From assembly GCF_032461945.1 (NCBI RefSeq), contig NZ_JAWCUD010000012.1, positions 1-64,000 on the forward strand: DNA of 64,000 nt. The letters run 5' to 3'. Below are positions 23,947 to 31,571 of this stretch, one piece after another. The notes under the pieces are model-generated. The model saw only the letters and a program-made list of their open reading frames with translations. It searched no databases and was not told where the DNA came from. The position numbers and the translations under genes are program-made. Source of the stretch: Paenibacillus_E violae (lineage in GTDB: Bacteria; Bacillota; Bacilli; Paenibacillales; NBRC-103111). How positions within the stretch are numbered: position 1 is the first letter of the stretch; each line of letters begins with the position of its first letter.

Positions 23947-25293
23947 ATGAATCGCAAAAACTCCGAGCAATTATACCAAGAAGCACTGCAGCACATCGTG
24001 GGCGGGGTCAACTCCCCTTCCCGCTCATTCAAAGCCGTCGGCGGCGGCGCCCCCGTCTTCATGAAGCGTGCGCAAGGCGCACACTTCTGGGATGTAGACG
24101 GGAATCGCTTCATTGACTACCTCGCCGCCTACGGCCCTATCATTACCGGTCACGCGCATCCGCACGTGACCGAAGCGATTTGCCGCGCCGCACAGAACGG
24201 CACGCTGTACGGCACCCCGACCGAACTCGAGATCGAGTTCGCAAGAATGCTGAAGTCCGCGATTCCTTCGCTGGACAAAGTGCGCTTCGTCAACTCCGGC
24301 ACAGAGGCCGTGATGACGACGATCCGCGTGGCGCGCGCCTTCACCGGGCGCACCAAAATCATTAAGTTTGCCGGGTGCTACCACGGCCACTCCGATCTAG
24401 TGCTTGTGGCGGCCGGTTCCGGGCCGTCCACGCTCGGCACGCCGGACAGCGCCGGCGTACCTGCGAGCATCGCGCAAGAGGTCATCACCGTGCCGTTCAA
24501 CGACATTCCGGCATTGGAAGCCGCGCTCGCGCGATGGAGCGGAGAGATTGCCGCGGTGATGGTGGAGCCCATCGTCGGCAACTTCGGCATGGTCATGCCC
24601 CATGCCGGCTACCTCGAGCAGCTCTGCGCAGCTGCTCGCAAATACGGGGCCCTCGTCATCTACGACGAGGTCATCACGGCGTTCCGCTTCCACTATGGAG
24701 CGGCACAGACCTATCCCGGCCTCCCTCTCGTGGAGGGCGGCACAGCCGAGGCGGCGGCGCGCTTCGCCGCCGTCGAGCCAGACCTTACGGCCCTCGGCAA
24801 AGTGATCGGCGGCGGACTGCCGATCGGAGCCTATGGGGGCCGCAAGGCCGTGATGGAGCAGGTCGCTCCACTCGGACCTGCGTATCAAGCCGGCACGATG
24901 GCGGGGAACCCCGCCTCCATCTCGGCCGGCATCGCCTGCTTGGAGGTGCTTCAGCAGGCAGATGTGTACACCAAGCTCGAGCAGCTTGGCGCGACGCTTG
25001 CAGGCGGCATCGTGGAATCCGCAGCGAGACACGGCATCGCCTTGACGCTGAACCGTATCGGCGGCGCATTCTCCACCCACTTCTGCGATCATCCCGTCAC
25101 CAACTATGACGAAGCGCAGGATACGGACGGTGAACGCTTCGCGGACTTCTTCCGGCTTATGCTGGAGCAAGGCATCAACCTCGCTCCTTCGAAGTACGAA
25201 GCATGGTTCACAACCATTGCCCATACGGAAGATGACATCGCCCAGACCCTGGATGCCGTGGATCACGCTTTTAAAATAATGAAAACTCGCTAA
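23947..25293 (+). CDS. hemL: Glutamate-1-semialdehyde 2,1-aminomutase
   Basis: A 448-residue PLP enzyme that forms 5-aminolevulinate for haem and other tetrapyrroles. Recognisable stretches are HIVGGVNSPSRSFKAVGG, FVNSGTEAVMTTIRVARA, YHGHSD, IYDEVITAFR and the PLP Schiff-base lysine in LGKVIGGGLPIGAYGG. Length fits the family. It is not next to other hem genes, which in related species sit in a hemAXCDBL cluster, so it may be a second copy; Bacilli often carry two. The central part is very GC-rich, which produces false long frames on other strands. AAAGGA lies 13 nt before the ATG, a slightly long spacing. Confidence 0.93.
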   Translation: MNRKNSEQLYQEALQHIVGGVNSPSRSFKAVGGGAPVFMKRAQGAHFWDVDGNRFIDYLAAYGPIITGHAHPHVTEAICRAAQNGTLYGTPTELEIEFARMLKSAIPSLDKVRFVNSGTEAVMTTIRVARAFTGRTKIIKFAGCYHGHSDLVLVAAGSGPSTLGTPDSAGVPASIAQEVITVPFNDIPALEAALARWSGEIAAVMVEPIVGNFGMVMPHAGYLEQLCAAARKYGALVIYDEVITAFRFHYGAAQTYPGLPLVEGGTAEAAARFAAVEPDLTALGKVIGGGLPIGAYGGRKAVMEQVAPLGPAYQAGTMAGNPASISAGIACLEVLQQADVYTKLEQLGATLAGGIVESAARHGIALTLNRIGGAFSTHFCDHPVTNYDEAQDTDGERFADFFRLMLEQGINLAPSKYEAWFTTIAHTEDDIAQTLDAVDHAFKIMKTR

Positions 25294-25410
25294 GGTTTAA
25301 ATTTTTTCGAAAATACACACAATTACTACGATTGCGTATAAAAAAACATCAAATCATGGCCCGGCGCACAAGGTATTTTCTGCTATCCATATCTGCTAAC
25401 ATGTCCCAGA

Positions 25411-25452
25411 AACGAACTATGTTCCTAACAAGAACATAGTTCGTTCGTATTT
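25411..25452 (+). terminator. Long perfect hairpin between hemL and the glutamate synthase gene
   Basis: AACGAACTATGTTC and GAACATAGTTCGTT form a perfect 14-bp stem with a 7-base loop, followed by CGTATTTT. It lies 118 nt after hemL, so it could be its terminator, though the stem is AT-rich and the T run short. It could also act as an attenuator if the next gene's transcript started upstream. The rest of 25294-25916 is AT-rich leader sequence without a gene. Confidence 0.5.
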
Positions 25453-25542
25453 TAAGAGGGAGCCAAGCATTAAAAAAATTACCTTTATTCACCATTATAC
25501 ACGAAAGGTAACGCTTACATTTTTGTTTTCGCTCTGCAACTA

Positions 25543-25571
25543 TTGTCGGATGAACATTTTCGTGCTATTCT
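25543..25571 (+). promoter_or_regulatory. Possible promoter for the glutamate synthase gene
   Basis: TTGTCG, a 17-bp spacer and TATTCT stand about 345 nt before the start codon. The match is moderate and other AT-rich segments in this long leader could serve, so this is tentative. Confidence 0.3.
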
Positions 25572-25883
25572 AAGATTACTTTTACCCTTTTAACGAAAAG
25601 TCTTGTTTTCGCAGTATTTTCCTAGAAAGTTAGGCATGATTTACAAATTCACGTTCGTTTTTTGTGTGTGATGCCTTACTTTATGACGGGTCGATTCTTG
25701 ACTGATTTCAAGGGAGCCATTTCCTCGAAATTGGCATGCTATTCAGTTAAATTGCATTTTTATTCAAAATCTCGCATATTTCGTTTTTGATCGGTTTCCG
25801 GTCATCCATTGAAAATGCTAAGAGTTGCGGGCTCATTAATGCCAAAATGCAAGCAAAGTAGTGAAAGAGGAGTTAAATATATA

Positions 25884-25919
25884 GGGGAGGTGACGGTCAG
25901 GCGACTGACCTGAGCAATG
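25884..25919 (+). promoter_or_regulatory. Ribosome binding site bridged by a hairpin
   Basis: A strong GGAGGTG (25886-25892) is 26 nt from the ATG, too far for normal initiation. Between them GGTCAG-GCGA-CTGACC (25895-25910) forms a perfect 6-bp stem with a GNRA-type tetraloop. Folding it leaves about 10 nt between the site and the ATG, a normal spacing. A TGA two codons before the ATG rules out an in-frame upstream start. Confidence 0.7.
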
Positions 25920-28900
25920 AATGAAATTATGCGTAATGAAGGCCGTTTTCAAGATCTACTAGGAACCGAACATGACAGCTGCGGTATTATTTGTATTATT
26001 GAAAAGAACGGTCATCCTACCCGTGAAAACATCCAAAAAACGATTGATGCCCTTGTAAAAATGGAACATCGCTCAGGATTTATTAACGGTGAAGGCGACG
26101 GTTGCGGTATTTTAACTGACATTCCACGCGCTCTTTGGGAAAAGAAATTAACAGATGCGGGTCTAGACGGCAAACTTGCTTATGATAACCGTTTTTCTGT
26201 TGGACATATCTTTGTTCCGCGCAAACTTGACCTGACCGTTACCGAGATTCAGAATGGCATCCGTGAGCTATTTGCTTCCCACGATGTGTCCATCATTCTC
26301 GAGCAAGAAAACCAAGTAGATAGCAACGTTCTTGGTCCTAACGGATTAAACGATGAGCCTACATTCTGGCAAATCGCTGCAATCAGCAACAAAACAGAAG
26401 GTCAAGTGGCAGATCACCTTTTTGAACTGCATATCGCGATTGAAGACCGCTACAACGTTCACGTTGCAACATTAAGCAATGTAACTTCCGCTTACAAAGT
26501 GTTGGGCGCAGCAAGCATTCTTCCGAAATATTTTAACGACACACGTGATCCGCTTTTCGCTTCCCAAGTTACAATTGGTCATAACCGTTATTCCACGAAC
26601 ACACTGTCCAGCTTCTTCCGCGTTCAACCATTCTCCCTATTGGGGCATAATGGTGAAATTAACACCGTTAAGAAACTTCGTCTTGAAGCAGATATGGTTG
26701 GCGTTCCGCTCGTTAGCGGTGGTTCCGACTCCCAAGACATGAACAGAACGATTGAAACGTTCATTCACCGCTTTGGATTATCACTTTTCGAAGCCATGGA
26801 AATGGTTTTCCCTCCTATTATTAATGAAATGAAACAATTCCGTCCGGAACTTCAAGATCTTTATGTTTACTTCCGTCAAGTTTGGGGCCACTTCGCTCAA
26901 GGTCCTGCAGGTATCGTTTCCCGTTACGGCAACGAATGTATTTTCAGCGTGGATGCGCTTGGTTTACGTCCTGTTTGGATGGTTGAAAGCGAATCTTCCC
27001 TGTACTTCTCCTCGGAGCAAGGCGTTATCACGGTTGGCGACATGGTTGCTGATCCGAAGCCTATCGCGCCAGGTGAGAAAGTCGGCGTTGTGCTTACACC
27101 AGGTGAACATGTTCAAGTCATTCCTTACCATGAAGTACAGTCCCTTGTCTATGAACGTGCAAGCAAACGTTTGAACATTAACGGACTTCGTAAATATCTG
27201 AACCCTGCCAAAACAGACACTCAAGCCGAGCTCAACGAAAATGTTGTAGCAACGGATCAATTGTACAGTGCGTTTGGTTGGGATCGCGACGGTATTTCTT
27301 ATATCGAAACAATGTCCGAAACTGGCGCTGAGCCAATCCGCTCCCTAGGCCACGATTCCCCTCATGCTGCTATTGCATGGGAACGTCAAAACGTGCCTGA
27401 CTTCATTAAAGAGAGCGTTGCAGTTGTTACGAACCCGGCGATTGACCGTGACCGTGAAATGGAGCATTTCTCGACTCGTGTGATTGCAGGTTCGCGTACA
27501 CCGGTTTACTCTCAGGTTGATAGCAATCTTCGCCTTGAGCTTCTAGCTCCGCTTGTACTGGAAGGTACGAACGGTGTAGATAGCGAAGAGCATCTGTCTC
27601 AACCTTCCTATGAGCAATTGGTTGCTTTGTTCCGTGCACAAGGTGAAAATGCTGTAGCCGTGCTTTCCACGACTTTTGCAAGAGGAACATCTCTTGGAGC
27701 TGGTTTGGATGCTTTGGCTGCTGACGCTATCGCTGCTGCTCGCGCTGGCGCTGCACTTATTATTCTTGACGATTCAGAAGCTCACCAAAACGATCGTTTG
27801 TGGCTTGAGCCTCACTTAGCTGTATCCAAAATCGATATCGCACTTCGTGCAGAAAAACTTACTTTCGGCGACAACCTGCGCCGTCACGTGACATTGGTGC
27901 TTCGTTCCGCAGCGATTCGTAACCTGCATGATATCGCGGTAGCTTGTGGTCTTGGTGCCGACGTGATCTCACCTTACCTGTTGTTCTCCACTGCTTCTGA
28001 TAAAGAAGGCAACGCGGCAGCAGCACGTAAAGTTTATGGAGCTCTTACGAAAGGTCTGGAAAAAGTGATCTCCACGATCGGAACGCATGAGCTTCGCGGT
28101 TATACACGTTTCTTCTCCTCCATCGGCTTCCACCCGGAAGTGGCTGAGGTGCTTGATATCGTGAATTACCTGGGTAGTGAAAAAGGCGGAACTGGCTTTG
28201 CACAGCTCGAAGCTGAAGCAGAAGCTCGTTACAACGATTTCACCAATCCGAAAGCAAAAGCGGCGAAAAACTTCCGTTTCTTCCAACGTATGTGGAAAGC
28301 GCTAGGCGATGCTGCATCAGGAGCCGCTTCTTACGGCGACTACCGTGACAAACTGCATGAAGAAGAGAAGAAAAACCCGATCTCCATTCGTCACATTGCT
28401 GGATTCAATGTCGAGAAAGCACTTGGAGAAGGCCGCAAAGCGCTTGATCCATCGAAGGTTGATATCTCCATTGGCGGTCATTCCTTGCCGATGCTGATTT
28501 CCTCCATGTCCTTCGGTTCACAGAACGAAACAGCTTTCCGTGCCTACGCTGAAGCCGGCGAACGCCTGAACATGGTAACCATGAACGGCGAGGGCGGAGA
28601 AATTAAAGATATGCTTGGCCGCTACAAAAAAACGCGCGGTGCACAAGTGGCATCCGGACGTTTCGGAGTTAACGTTGAACTGGCTAACGCGGTTGCATTC
28701 CTTGAGATCAAAATCGGTCAAGGTGCTAAACCGGGTGAAGGCGGTCACTTGCCAGGCTCCAAAGTTACAGCTAAAATCGCAGCAGCTCGTAATGCAACAA
28801 TCGGCTCTGACCTGATCTCCCCTTCGAATAACCATGATATTTATTCGATCGAAGATTTGGCTCAAATCATTTCCGAGTTGAAAGAAGCTAGCGGTCGCAA

Positions 28901-30467
28901 AGCGAAAATTATCGTAAAAATCCCAGTCGTACCAGGTATCGGTACAATTGCGGTGGGTGTTGCCAAAGCAGGCGCTGACGTTATTACCCTTTCCGGTTTT
29001 GACGGCGGTACAGGTGCGGCTCGTATTCACTCCTTGACACACGTTGGTCTTCCTACAGAAATCGGTACTAAACTTGCCCACGTGGCTTTGATCGAAGCTG
29101 GTCTTCGTCACCGCGTAGAGCTGTGGTCCGATGGCGGTCTGAAATCAGGCGCTGACGTTGTTAAAATGGTTATGCTCGGTGCTAACCGTGCCGGATTTGG
29201 TAGTATCGCTATGCAATCGATCGGTTGTACAACATGCCGCGGCTGTCACTTGGACACTTGCCACGTTGGTATCGCAACGCAAATCGATTCCATGGAAGAA
29301 GCTGAGGAAAAAGGTCTTCGCCGTTTCGTTCCTCGTCAATTTGACGTTGCTGTTGACAGCTTGGTTCGTCTGTTTGGCGGTATTGGCGAAGAAGTACGTG
29401 AAGTTGTTGCTTCCCTCGGATTCACTAGCTTGCAAGACCTGGTAGGCCGTTCTGACCTGCTTGAGCAAATCAGCCACTTGGATCGCATTGATCTGTCTGA
29501 CATTCTTCGCCCTGCTCCACTTCAGTTCGTTTCTGATGCTGAAAGAGCTATGGAAGAAGCAGCAGTATCCTCTGATATCCGTATCGCGGCTGGTGCAGAA
29601 GGTCTGGAATTCTTCCCTGAATCCTTGGCGTTTGACGCTCCAATCGTTCGCAACTGGTCCAAAGTGGATGCGGAGTCCCGTATTATCGGAACTCGTTATT
29701 CCAGCCATCGCGTAAGAGACCGTTTCGACGGCAGCTACGATGAACTGCCTGCTATCGCTCTGAACCTCGTTGACGGTTCGGTTCCAGGTAACGGCTTAGG
29801 TGCCTTCAATGCCCGCGGCGTTGACATTACCGTTCAAGGTGGTGCCGAGGATGGTCTGGGTAAAATGGCGTTCGGTGGTAAAGTAGCCATCGTGAAGTCA
29901 CTTGGCAAAAACAACACGTTCATCAACGGTAGCGTTGGTAAATCGTTCGGTTACGGCGCACAAAAAGGCTTGTTCTTGATTCAAGGCAGCGCAGATACAC
30001 GTGCATGTATCCGTTTCTCCGGTGCAGACGTTGTATTCGGCGGCGAAATCACGACGCCTCTACGAGATGAGCTCGGCGGACTTGCCGCTCGTGCGAACCT
30101 CAAAGGCTTTGCGTTCGAATACATGACAAACGGCCGTGCCGTTGTTATGGGCGATCCGGGTCCATGGATTTGTGCAGGGATGACAGGTGGAGTAATCTAC
30201 CAACGTCTCGTACCGGAAATGGGTCTAGACCAAGCAGCTATCGAACGTCGTATTGCCAAAGGCGCAAAAGTTAAAATTGAGCCAGTTGGCGTACAAAGCA
30301 TCAAAGATCTCACTGAATTGCTTACAGCTTACCGTACAGAGCTTGCTAACTCCGGTCAAACGGATGCCGCAGCCAAAATCGACAGTCTGCTAAGCAATCT
30401 AGAAGCAAACTTCATCCGTATCTCCCCGGTCAACATGCAAGCTGACCAATCCGTTGCTACGGAATAG
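25917..30467 (+). CDS. gltB: Glutamate synthase, large subunit
   Basis: A 1516-residue enzyme that makes glutamate from glutamine and 2-oxoglutarate. The N-terminal class II amidotransferase has its nucleophile as Cys22 (EHDSCGI), so a 21-residue propeptide must be removed. A central domain follows, then the FMN domain from about residue 820 (GEGGEI, PGEGGHLPGSKV, SGFDGGTGA), the 3Fe-4S cysteines in CTTCRGCHLDTCHVG (C-x5-C-x4-C), and the C-terminal GXGXG beta-helix. The small subunit that would supply electrons is not next to it. Codon choice (GGT, CGT, GCT) differs from neighbouring genes and suggests high expression. Confidence 0.95.
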   Translation: MNEIMRNEGRFQDLLGTEHDSCGIICIIEKNGHPTRENIQKTIDALVKMEHRSGFINGEGDGCGILTDIPRALWEKKLTDAGLDGKLAYDNRFSVGHIFVPRKLDLTVTEIQNGIRELFASHDVSIILEQENQVDSNVLGPNGLNDEPTFWQIAAISNKTEGQVADHLFELHIAIEDRYNVHVATLSNVTSAYKVLGAASILPKYFNDTRDPLFASQVTIGHNRYSTNTLSSFFRVQPFSLLGHNGEINTVKKLRLEADMVGVPLVSGGSDSQDMNRTIETFIHRFGLSLFEAMEMVFPPIINEMKQFRPELQDLYVYFRQVWGHFAQGPAGIVSRYGNECIFSVDALGLRPVWMVESESSLYFSSEQGVITVGDMVADPKPIAPGEKVGVVLTPGEHVQVIPYHEVQSLVYERASKRLNINGLRKYLNPAKTDTQAELNENVVATDQLYSAFGWDRDGISYIETMSETGAEPIRSLGHDSPHAAIAWERQNVPDFIKESVAVVTNPAIDRDREMEHFSTRVIAGSRTPVYSQVDSNLRLELLAPLVLEGTNGVDSEEHLSQPSYEQLVALFRAQGENAVAVLSTTFARGTSLGAGLDALAADAIAAARAGAALIILDDSEAHQNDRLWLEPHLAVSKIDIALRAEKLTFGDNLRRHVTLVLRSAAIRNLHDIAVACGLGADVISPYLLFSTASDKEGNAAAARKVYGALTKGLEKVISTIGTHELRGYTRFFSSIGFHPEVAEVLDIVNYLGSEKGGTGFAQLEAEAEARYNDFTNPKAKAAKNFRFFQRMWKALGDAASGAASYGDYRDKLHEEEKKNPISIRHIAGFNVEKALGEGRKALDPSKVDISIGGHSLPMLISSMSFGSQNETAFRAYAEAGERLNMVTMNGEGGEIKDMLGRYKKTRGAQVASGRFGVNVELANAVAFLEIKIGQGAKPGEGGHLPGSKVTAKIAAARNATIGSDLISPSNNHDIYSIEDLAQIISELKEASGRKAKIIVKIPVVPGIGTIAVGVAKAGADVITLSGFDGGTGAARIHSLTHVGLPTEIGTKLAHVALIEAGLRHRVELWSDGGLKSGADVVKMVMLGANRAGFGSIAMQSIGCTTCRGCHLDTCHVGIATQIDSMEEAEEKGLRRFVPRQFDVAVDSLVRLFGGIGEEVREVVASLGFTSLQDLVGRSDLLEQISHLDRIDLSDILRPAPLQFVSDAERAMEEAAVSSDIRIAAGAEGLEFFPESLAFDAPIVRNWSKVDAESRIIGTRYSSHRVRDRFDGSYDELPAIALNLVDGSVPGNGLGAFNARGVDITVQGGAEDGLGKMAFGGKVAIVKSLGKNNTFINGSVGKSFGYGAQKGLFLIQGSADTRACIRFSGADVVFGGEITTPLRDELGGLAARANLKGFAFEYMTNGRAVVMGDPGPWICAGMTGGVIYQRLVPEMGLDQAAIERRIAKGAKVKIEPVGVQSIKDLTELLTAYRTELANSGQTDAAAKIDSLLSNLEANFIRISPVNMQADQSVATE

Positions 30468-30476
30468 ATAAATAAA

Positions 30477-30515
30477 AGCTCCACAGGACCTTCGAGGTCT
30501 TGTGGAGCTTTTTTC
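30477..30515 (+). terminator. Intrinsic terminator of gltB
   Basis: AGCTCCACAGGACC and GGTCTTGTGGAGCT arms, a UUCG-type loop and a run of six T residues. Confidence 0.93.
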
Positions 30516-30588
30516 TGTATAAAAGAACCGTACAATTCACACGTTATAAGTGCAACACCCATCCGCATACCATAGGAGGTTTTTTGCT

Positions 30589-30714
30589 ATGAGCCAATCG
30601 AAACGCCGCGAAGAAGCTGCATGGAAAAGCCGCAAACAAGCTAGACATCCACATGGTAAGGTGAAGTCTCTGGCCGAATTCGCCAGTGAGTACGACGCGG
30701 AACGCAGCAAGTAA
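30589..30714 (+). CDS. Small basic protein of 41 residues (DUF6254-like)
   Basis: A short frame with an excellent ribosome binding site, TAGGAGG, 9-10 nt before the ATG. The product begins MSQSKRREEAAWKSRKQARH and continues with HGKVKSLAEFASEYDAERSK. It is very hydrophilic and basic, with no membrane segment or signal. The pattern (SKR-x-E, W, R-K, then PHGKVKS) resembles small Bacillus proteins I recall as DUF6254, whose function is unknown. It is a lone gene between the gltB terminator and a 60-bp hairpin. Confidence 0.75.
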   Translation: MSQSKRREEAAWKSRKQARHPHGKVKSLAEFASEYDAERSK

Positions 30715-30746
30715 CGCAAGCCCCCTCCAACGTCCAAAGAGGGACC

Positions 30747-30806
30747 AACTCAAAGCAACCCGGTTACCGCGCATCCTAAAATGTGCGGTACCGGGTTCTT
30801 TGAGTT
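30747..30806. repeat. 60-bp imperfect palindrome
   Basis: Arms AACTCAAAG, AACCCGGT, ACCGC and their partners GCGGT, ACCGGGTT, CTTTGAGTT build a stem of about 25 bp with small bulges and the loop CCTAAA. There is no T tail, so it is not a clean terminator. Its right half and following sequence (30775-30864) recur at 31396-31480. Confidence 0.7.
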
Positions 30807-30896
30807 TGCTGGCTCGCGGCTCGTGGTGGCTATTGGCGTTACCCCTTTTCTTCGCTCAGGGAGCACCACAGTTCTACTCACAATCTTAAGGGCCGC

Positions 30897-31290
30897 TATA
30901 AACACTATCCCTCTCACTCAGGAGCTCACCAAGTCAACTCACAACCTGAAATGCAACTATAGACACTATCCCCCTCACTCAGGGGCACACCAACTCATCT
31001 CACAACCTGAAACGCATCTATAGACACTATCCCTCTCACTCAGGGGCACTCCAACTCATCTCACAACCTGAAACGCATCTATAGACACTATCCCTTTCAC
31101 TCAGGGGCACTCCAACTCATCTCACAACCTGAAACGCATCTATAGACACTATCCCTCTCACTCAGGGGCACACCTTCTCAACTCACAACCTGAAACGCAT
31201 CTATAAACACTATCCCTCTCACTCAGGAACGCACCAACTCATCTCACAACCTGAAACCCATCTATAAACACTATCCCTCTCACTCAGGAG
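30897..31290. repeat. 61-bp tandem repeat array, about 6.5 copies
   Basis: Units beginning TATARACACTATCCCTCTCA start at 30897, 30958, 31019, 31080, 31141, 31202 and 31263, each exactly 61 bp apart. The unit continues with CTCAGGGGCACACCAACTCA and a further segment ending ACCTGAAACGCATC. Central copies are nearly identical and the outer ones diverge slightly. Because 61 is not divisible by three and stops occur in all frames, it is not coding. There are no unique spacers, so it is not a CRISPR array. Confidence 0.95.
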
Positions 31291-31376
31291 ATTCTAAGCC
31301 TATCTCAGACATGATCACAGTTGTTATGCATGATAATCATAATCTCCTGATTCTTGGGGATAGTGCCCATAGTAAC
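31286..31376. repeat. 91-bp direct repeat, copy 1
   Basis: It runs from AGGAGATTCTAAGCC to GGATAGTGCCCATAGTAAC and is repeated with few changes at 31475-31565. Its right end, read in reverse complement, resembles the CACTATCCC box of the 61-bp unit, so it closes the tandem array as an inverted partner. Confidence 0.88.
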
Positions 31377-31474
31377 TTCCCGGTTCAACGTGCAGCCTAA
31401 GATGCCCGGTACCGGGTTCGTTGAGTTTGCTGATTCGCGGTTGACGGTGGCTATTGGCATTATCCCTTTCGCTC

Positions 31475-31565
31475 AGGAGCTTCTAAGCCTATCTCAGACA
31501 TGCTCACAGTTGTTATGCACGATAATCATAATCTCCTGTCACTAGGGGATAGTGCCGATAGTACC
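31475..31565. repeat. 91-bp direct repeat, copy 2
   Basis: This is the second copy, ending seven bases before the helD stop codon. With the preceding forward box GGCTATTGGCATTATCCC it forms an imperfect palindrome of about 115 bp. Confidence 0.88.
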
Positions 31566-31571
31566 TCCATC

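Noticed and set aside
24375..25266. Long open frames on both strands inside hemL
   Set aside because: They arise from high GC content in hemL; the products are Arg-rich and resemble nothing.
25890..25913. Seven-codon GTG frame before the glutamate synthase gene
   Set aside because: Its start lies inside the GGAGGTG motif and there is no well-placed ribosome binding site, so the hairpin explanation is better.
30897..31290. Possible CRISPR array
   Set aside because: Units follow each other directly with a 61-bp period and no variable spacers; no cas genes are nearby.
31354..31545. Possible small protein in the repeat field
   Set aside because: The frame runs through duplicated non-coding repeats with different stops in each copy.
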